This document shows positions 61,601 through 64,000 of a DNA stretch of 64,000 bases, piece by piece. The stretch is from the NCBI RefSeq assembly GCF_016806835.2, contig NZ_CP086111.1, forward strand, positions 3,775,471-3,839,470, read 5' to 3'. A program made the position numbers and the translations under genes. The DNA comes from Skermanella rosea (lineage in GTDB: Bacteria; Pseudomonadota; Alphaproteobacteria; Azospirillales; Azospirillaceae). The notes under the pieces were generated by a model, which searched no databases, was not told the origin of the DNA, and saw only the letters and a list, made by a program, of their open reading frames with translations. Position 1 is the stretch's first letter. Each line of letters opens with the position of its first letter.

Positions 61601-62965
61601 ATTATGGTGCTTCTTTCGGCAGTTTTCCTATGGTTTATTACGCCGGCACGGCTGGCCCACTGGGCGATGCCGGTTACCGGTTCATCATCTCCACCATCAT
61701 GGAAATGGCTTCTTGATATTATTACCCTTTATAAGTGGTTCGGCACGACGAGGAGGCCGCTGAAGGCTTGGCTTCGTAAGCATCGCGCCGCTCTGGAAGC
61801 GGAGTGTTTCACGAGATCTCCCGCGGTCGGGGAGCGCTTGCGATACTTGGCCTTCTTCCACGAGGAAAAGGTCGCCGCGTTCAAGAAATCTATCGGTTCT
61901 GGCGGTCGGGGGATCATCTGGATTGATGGCGTCGGGGGAAGCGGCAAGAGCGCCCTTGCGTTTCACCTCGTCCGGGAGAGTCTCCTCGATCGGCGGCGCG
62001 CGCCTGTTCCCGTGCTGGTGGATGAGGATTGGGAGGGATCACTCGCTGCCCTGGTGGCCGCACGACTCAGTCTCCTCCAGTGGGATCGCAGCCCGACGGA
62101 AGCCATGGTCAAGACCCTTGGCGCCGCAGGCTGGCTCTGCCCAGTGGTTGACTCCCTGAGCGAAAGGGCCATGAAGGATGCTGTCGAGAGGATTGGCAGG
62201 GCACTATCCGAACGCCATTTCCGTCATCTCATCGTTACCTCCCGAAAGCCACCGCCACAGGGCCACGTCTGGCAACGAGCCGATCGTCTGGAGACGCAAC
62301 CCCTGGAACTCGAGAATGTTCCGGCTTTCATCACCGCCTATGTTCCGGAGGATAAATGCGCGGAGGTGGAGAAAAGAATCAGCGCTCTCGTGAATGCGCC
62401 ATCAATCCCAAGCCCCTTGTTTCTGCGCTTTGCGATAGAGCAAGCCCTGCACAACCCCCTTGGTTCGACTGAAAAGCTTGATCTGGTGCTGCACTACGTG
62501 GAAGCGCTGCGCGTGGACAAGGTAAACCTCGATCCCGACGATATGGCGCTGGCAGCGGCGATAGCCGCCGTTGAAGCCGTGCGGGAGCATTTGATTCCCC
62601 GGGAGATCGAGCGATCCTACCTGCGCGGCATTCTAATGGCGGAAGCCGATAAATCAGCATTCATGGATGCCCAAAGCGAAGCGAAAGTGGAGCCTGTCGC
62701 TGTCATCGAAATGCTCGTGTCTTCCGGCCTCCTCAAACAGAACCTCACCAATCGCCGTCTGCAATTCACCTACGACCCCGTCGCGGAATACCTCGCGGCT
62801 TGGCGACTGAAAAACTCGAACGTCGAAACGGCAGTGGAAATGAGGAAACGGATTGCATCGAATCCTGAAAGCGCGATCGGGCGCGCTTTGAATGAAATGG
62901 TGGCCGGTGCTTCGGGTGAAGACCGGAGCATATCCGGCATTCCCGACACTGCACCGGCCACATGA
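58640..62965 (+). CDS. membrane-spanning WD40-repeat/STAND NTPase receptor
   Basis: 1441 residues. Order: a signal sequence or first helix (about 21-43); 18 WD40-type units of about 41 residues up to about residue 860 (each with G-D-R-I-x-S-G-G, D-G-T-V-R-L-W-x-L-D-G and G-H-x-G marks); and a short domain with C-P-D-R-V-R-L-L-D. One membrane helix at about 978-1002 follows (L-W-P-A-L-L-W-I-M-V-L-L-S-A-V-F-L-W-F-I). After it comes a P-loop NTPase with Walker A G-V-G-G-S-G-K-S (about 1096), a Walker B-like C-P-V-V-D-S-L-S-E (about 1173) and V-T-S-R-K (sensor 1). The C-terminus is helical. A gene fusion or frame error is not suggested. GAGGTG precedes the ATG. Codon use is visibly less GC-rich than in neighbours. 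Confidence 0.88.
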   Translation: MTSSGDRMHKCAPPSKAYKNFCLTPIISLALVFCAFLAVPALCDEPRYVPQLGLTDLSPRKVLFRPGDPQTLMVVNDNGRIDLFNISNPGRPIKTVEIFAGARVAVFSPSGNHIASGGDDGAVRIWTLDGKASARPFRGHESRITSVAFNPDGTRIFSADWDGTIRIWTLDGTPALDPIRGHEGTVWSIAVSPLGDRIVSTGADGTVRLWMLDGTHSTEPLRGHEGNVWTAAFNPRGDRIVSGGEDGTVRVWDLDGSLVAGPFRGHEGWVGSAVFSQSGYRIASAGLDGTLKVWSLDGKGPVESMKGHDGAIFSIAFADGSNQIVSGGNDGTVRLWVLDSSSRQPSFRAHDGAAMAVALNPAGDRIVSGGQDGKVKLWTLDGSPVTEPFKGHDGWISSVVFHPAGDRIISGGQDGTVRLWSLDGTPVVPPFRGHQGAVLHVAVSPLGDRIASGGTDGTIRIWNLDGTPAAAPFHGDGWIWSLAFNPAGDRIASGDHGGTVRLWTLDGTLAAAPYKGHGDAVRSVDFNPSGDVIVSGGQDGTVRLWTLDGKPIAKPAKAKGGWITIVAFDHTGDRIVSSGQSGGVDLRSPEGTLTDSVTRNTGGWGASDWIWSAAFNHAGDRIVAGGQNGFISIWTIKGSSVGDPIRGRFQSSWLVNLSPTGERVAILNFFGTIKAQTLDSGLVSQPFKLFGGHPLAFALNPGIDLVASVGVDGAVRIQNFAGTQIGEPFQGHDGEIKSLAFNPVGDRIASAGADGTVRLWKLTGEPAAEPFRGHEGAVLSVAFNPAGDRIVSGDQDGTIRLWRLDGQPASEPFELPGASFDTVVFSPSGGRIVSGAQGHLLYLWDLSGGGRLLDPTCPMKSIQVLGHNTYALQCPDRVRLLDDDFVWKGDMFLHTDGLVIMTAEGVLAPSDESQLLVRGFDQGGALLTSRGAVPAITMARARQILFDNWTDWEQFENAVRQIARALVETYDGFDIWTKRFLWPALLWIMVLLSAVFLWFITPARLAHWAMPVTGSSSPPSWKWLLDIITLYKWFGTTRRPLKAWLRKHRAALEAECFTRSPAVGERLRYLAFFHEEKVAAFKKSIGSGGRGIIWIDGVGGSGKSALAFHLVRESLLDRRRAPVPVLVDEDWEGSLAALVAARLSLLQWDRSPTEAMVKTLGAAGWLCPVVDSLSERAMKDAVERIGRALSERHFRHLIVTSRKPPPQGHVWQRADRLETQPLELENVPAFITAYVPEDKCAEVEKRISALVNAPSIPSPLFLRFAIEQALHNPLGSTEKLDLVLHYVEALRVDKVNLDPDDMALAAAIAAVEAVREHLIPREIERSYLRGILMAEADKSAFMDAQSEAKVEPVAVIEMLVSSGLLKQNLTNRRLQFTYDPVAEYLAAWRLKNSNVETAVEMRKRIASNPESAIGRALNEMVAGASGEDRSISGIPDTAPAT

Positions 62966-63060
62966 TCCAGAATGTCCGTTGATCCAACACCGCCTTTCAT
63001 ACGGCGCCAAGCCAAGGATTGTTTCAACTTTCGCCTTCAATCGCTCCGTCGCCCGTTAAG

Positions 63061-63094
63061 GCGTGAGGCGGCGCCATCCGGCGCCGCCTCACGC
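63061..63094 (-). terminator. terminator-like hairpin just after aapP
   Basis: Perfect 15-bp arms GCGTGAGGCGGCGCC (63061-63075) and GGCGCCGCCTCACGC (63080-63094) with an ATCC loop, one base beyond the aapP stop. Reading on the minus strand it is followed by TTAACGG, so the T run is weak, but the stem is very strong. Confidence 0.75.
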
Positions 63095-63095
63095 T

Positions 63096-63872
63096 TCAAT
63101 GCGCCAGGATCTGGCTGAGGAACAGCTTGGTCCGTTCCGACTGCGGGTTGTTGAAGAATTCCAGCGGCTCGTTCTGCTCGACGATCTCGCCGCGGTCCAT
63201 GAAGATCACCCGGTTCGCCACGGTGCGGGCGAAGCCCATCTCGTGGGTCACGCAGAGCATCGTCATGCCCTCCTGGGCGAGGCTGATCATGACGTCCAGG
63301 ACCTCCTTGATCATCTCGGGGTCGAGGGCGGAGGTCGGCTCGTCGAACAGCATGACCTTGGGGTTCATGCACAGCGAGCGGGCGATCGCCACGCGCTGCT
63401 GCTGGCCGCCGGAGAGCTGGCCCGGGTATTTCCGGGCCTGGTCGGGGATGCGCACCCGCTCCAGGTACTTCATCGCCATCGCCTCGGCCTGGTCCTTGGG
63501 CATCTTGCGGACCCAGATCGGCGCCAGGGTGCAGTTCTCCAGCACGGTCAGGTGGGGAAACAGGTTGAAGTGCTGGAACACCATGCCGACGTCGCGGCGA
63601 ACCTGGTCGATGTTCTTCAGGTTGTTGGTCAGCTCGATCCCGTCCACCACGATGCGGCCGCGCTGGTGCTCCTCCAGCCGGTTGATGCAGCGGATCAGCG
63701 TGGACTTGCCGGAGCCGGACGGGCCGCAGATCACGATCCGCTCGCCGCGCGCCACGGTCAGGTTGATGCCCTTCAGCACGTGGAACTCGCCGTACCACTT
63801 GTGCACGTCGCTGAGCTGGACCGCGATGTCGTTGCCAGCCTCGGGCGCCGCCGTTTGTCTCGCGTCGCTCAT
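63096..63872 (-). CDS. aapP: polar amino-acid ABC transporter ATP-binding protein
   Basis: 258 residues. Walker [10 protein letters not shown], the family's [11 protein letters not shown]-loop, signature L-S-G-G-Q-Q-Q-R and Walker [15 protein letters not shown], with the switch His in V-T-H-E-M-G-F-A. It is of the GlnQ/AapP kind. It starts 24 bases after the permease gene, which is the standard aapJQMP order, so it is the last gene of that operon. The name aapP rests on that order and on the taxon. Confidence 0.9.
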   Translation of the reverse strand: MSDARQTAAPEAGNDIAVQLSDVHKWYGEFHVLKGINLTVARGERIVICGPSGSGKSTLIRCINRLEEHQRGRIVVDGIELTNNLKNIDQVRRDVGMVFQHFNLFPHLTVLENCTLAPIWVRKMPKDQAEAMAMKYLERVRIPDQARKYPGQLSGGQQQRVAIARSLCMNPKVMLFDEPTSALDPEMIKEVLDVMISLAQEGMTMLCVTHEMGFARTVANRVIFMDRGEIVEQNEPLEFFNNPQSERTKLFLSQILAH

Positions 63873-63896
63873 GTGTCGTCTCCCGGTAGAATGCGT

Positions 63897-64000
63897 TTAT
63901 CGCTTGTGGCCGCGGTGCAGTTCCTGTTCCAGCCACTGGCTGTACTTCGACATGAAGAAGCAGAAGACGAAGTAGATCAGCGCCACGAACAGGTACGACT
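63897..64000 (-). CDS. amino-acid ABC permease, C-terminal fragment (5' end outside window)
   Basis: 34 codons are visible to the TAA at 63897-63899. The sequence Y-L-F-V-A-L-I-Y-F-V-F-C-F-F-M-S-K-Y-S-Q-W-L-E-Q is the last membrane helix and tail of the HisM/GlnP-type permease (AapM-like). It precedes aapP by 24 bases. Confidence 0.85.
   Translation of the reverse strand, partial: SYLFVALIYFVFCFFMSKYSQWLEQELHRGHKR

Overview
The window looks like chromosomal DNA of a high-GC alphaproteobacterium, most plausibly Rhodospirillales/Azospirillales (Azospirillum/Skermanella-like). This rests on the GC-rich codon use, an rluD-rpoH neighbourhood, an AapP-type amino-acid transporter, a TIGR02587/TIGR02588 pair, and an Irr-box-like site in front of an iron receptor gene. 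The taxon is inferred from gene content; no 16S rRNA gene is present.

Layout. 1-9.2 kb: a CAP-domain protein cut by the window edge, a ClC channel with CBS domains, and a caa3-type cytochrome oxidase operon (subunit II with cytochrome c domain, fused subunits I+III, a small membrane protein, CtaG, tri-haem cytochrome c). 8.8-24.4 kb: stress- and envelope-type genes. These include small secreted proteins, an ECF sigma factor with a long tail, an AsmA-like protein, the TIGR02587/88 pair, a NarL-type two-component system, a phospholipase D-like/YbhN-like pair, a Cys-rich copper-storage protein with a 59-codon partner gene, a chloroperoxidase-like hydrolase and an AraC regulator. Three intergenic regions here share one 18-bp motif, GTCAGG-N8-GACA. 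24.8-36.3 kb: iron acquisition (a LysR-HTH/TrpD2 fusion, a TonB receptor, PiuC, a Sel1 protein, an FMN oxidase, a complete FecBCD-type ABC transporter) followed by a hydroxyacid dehydrogenase. 36.3-39.2 kb: a LysR gene divergent from an aldo/keto reductase and an NTF2-like gene, then an orphan MazE-type antitoxin.

39.2-43.5 kb is a visibly AT-richer island with a large NACHT-LRR NTPase whose LRR region is 17 in-frame 66-bp repeats. It ends at the 3' end of a tRNA-Glu gene. 43.6-50 kb is core: threonine aldolase, RluD, RpoH, and a kinase-like protein lacking DFG with its membrane partner. 50-56.4 kb is a complete Dpp-type peptide/metal ABC operon with a PhnD-like binding protein as its last gene. 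56.5-57.1 kb is a toxin-first toxin-antitoxin pair. 57.2-58.4 kb holds small stress-type genes (DUF2934, DUF2795). 58.6-63.0 kb encodes a 1441-residue protein with an unusual order: signal sequence, about 18 WD40 repeats, one membrane helix, then a cytosolic STAND-type NTPase. The window ends with aapP and the 3' end of its permease gene.

The strongest candidates for an undescribed system are the membrane-spanning WD40-STAND protein and the NACHT-LRR protein. Both look like immune or sensor NTPases, both have base composition unlike their neighbours, and both have toxin-antitoxin genes nearby.
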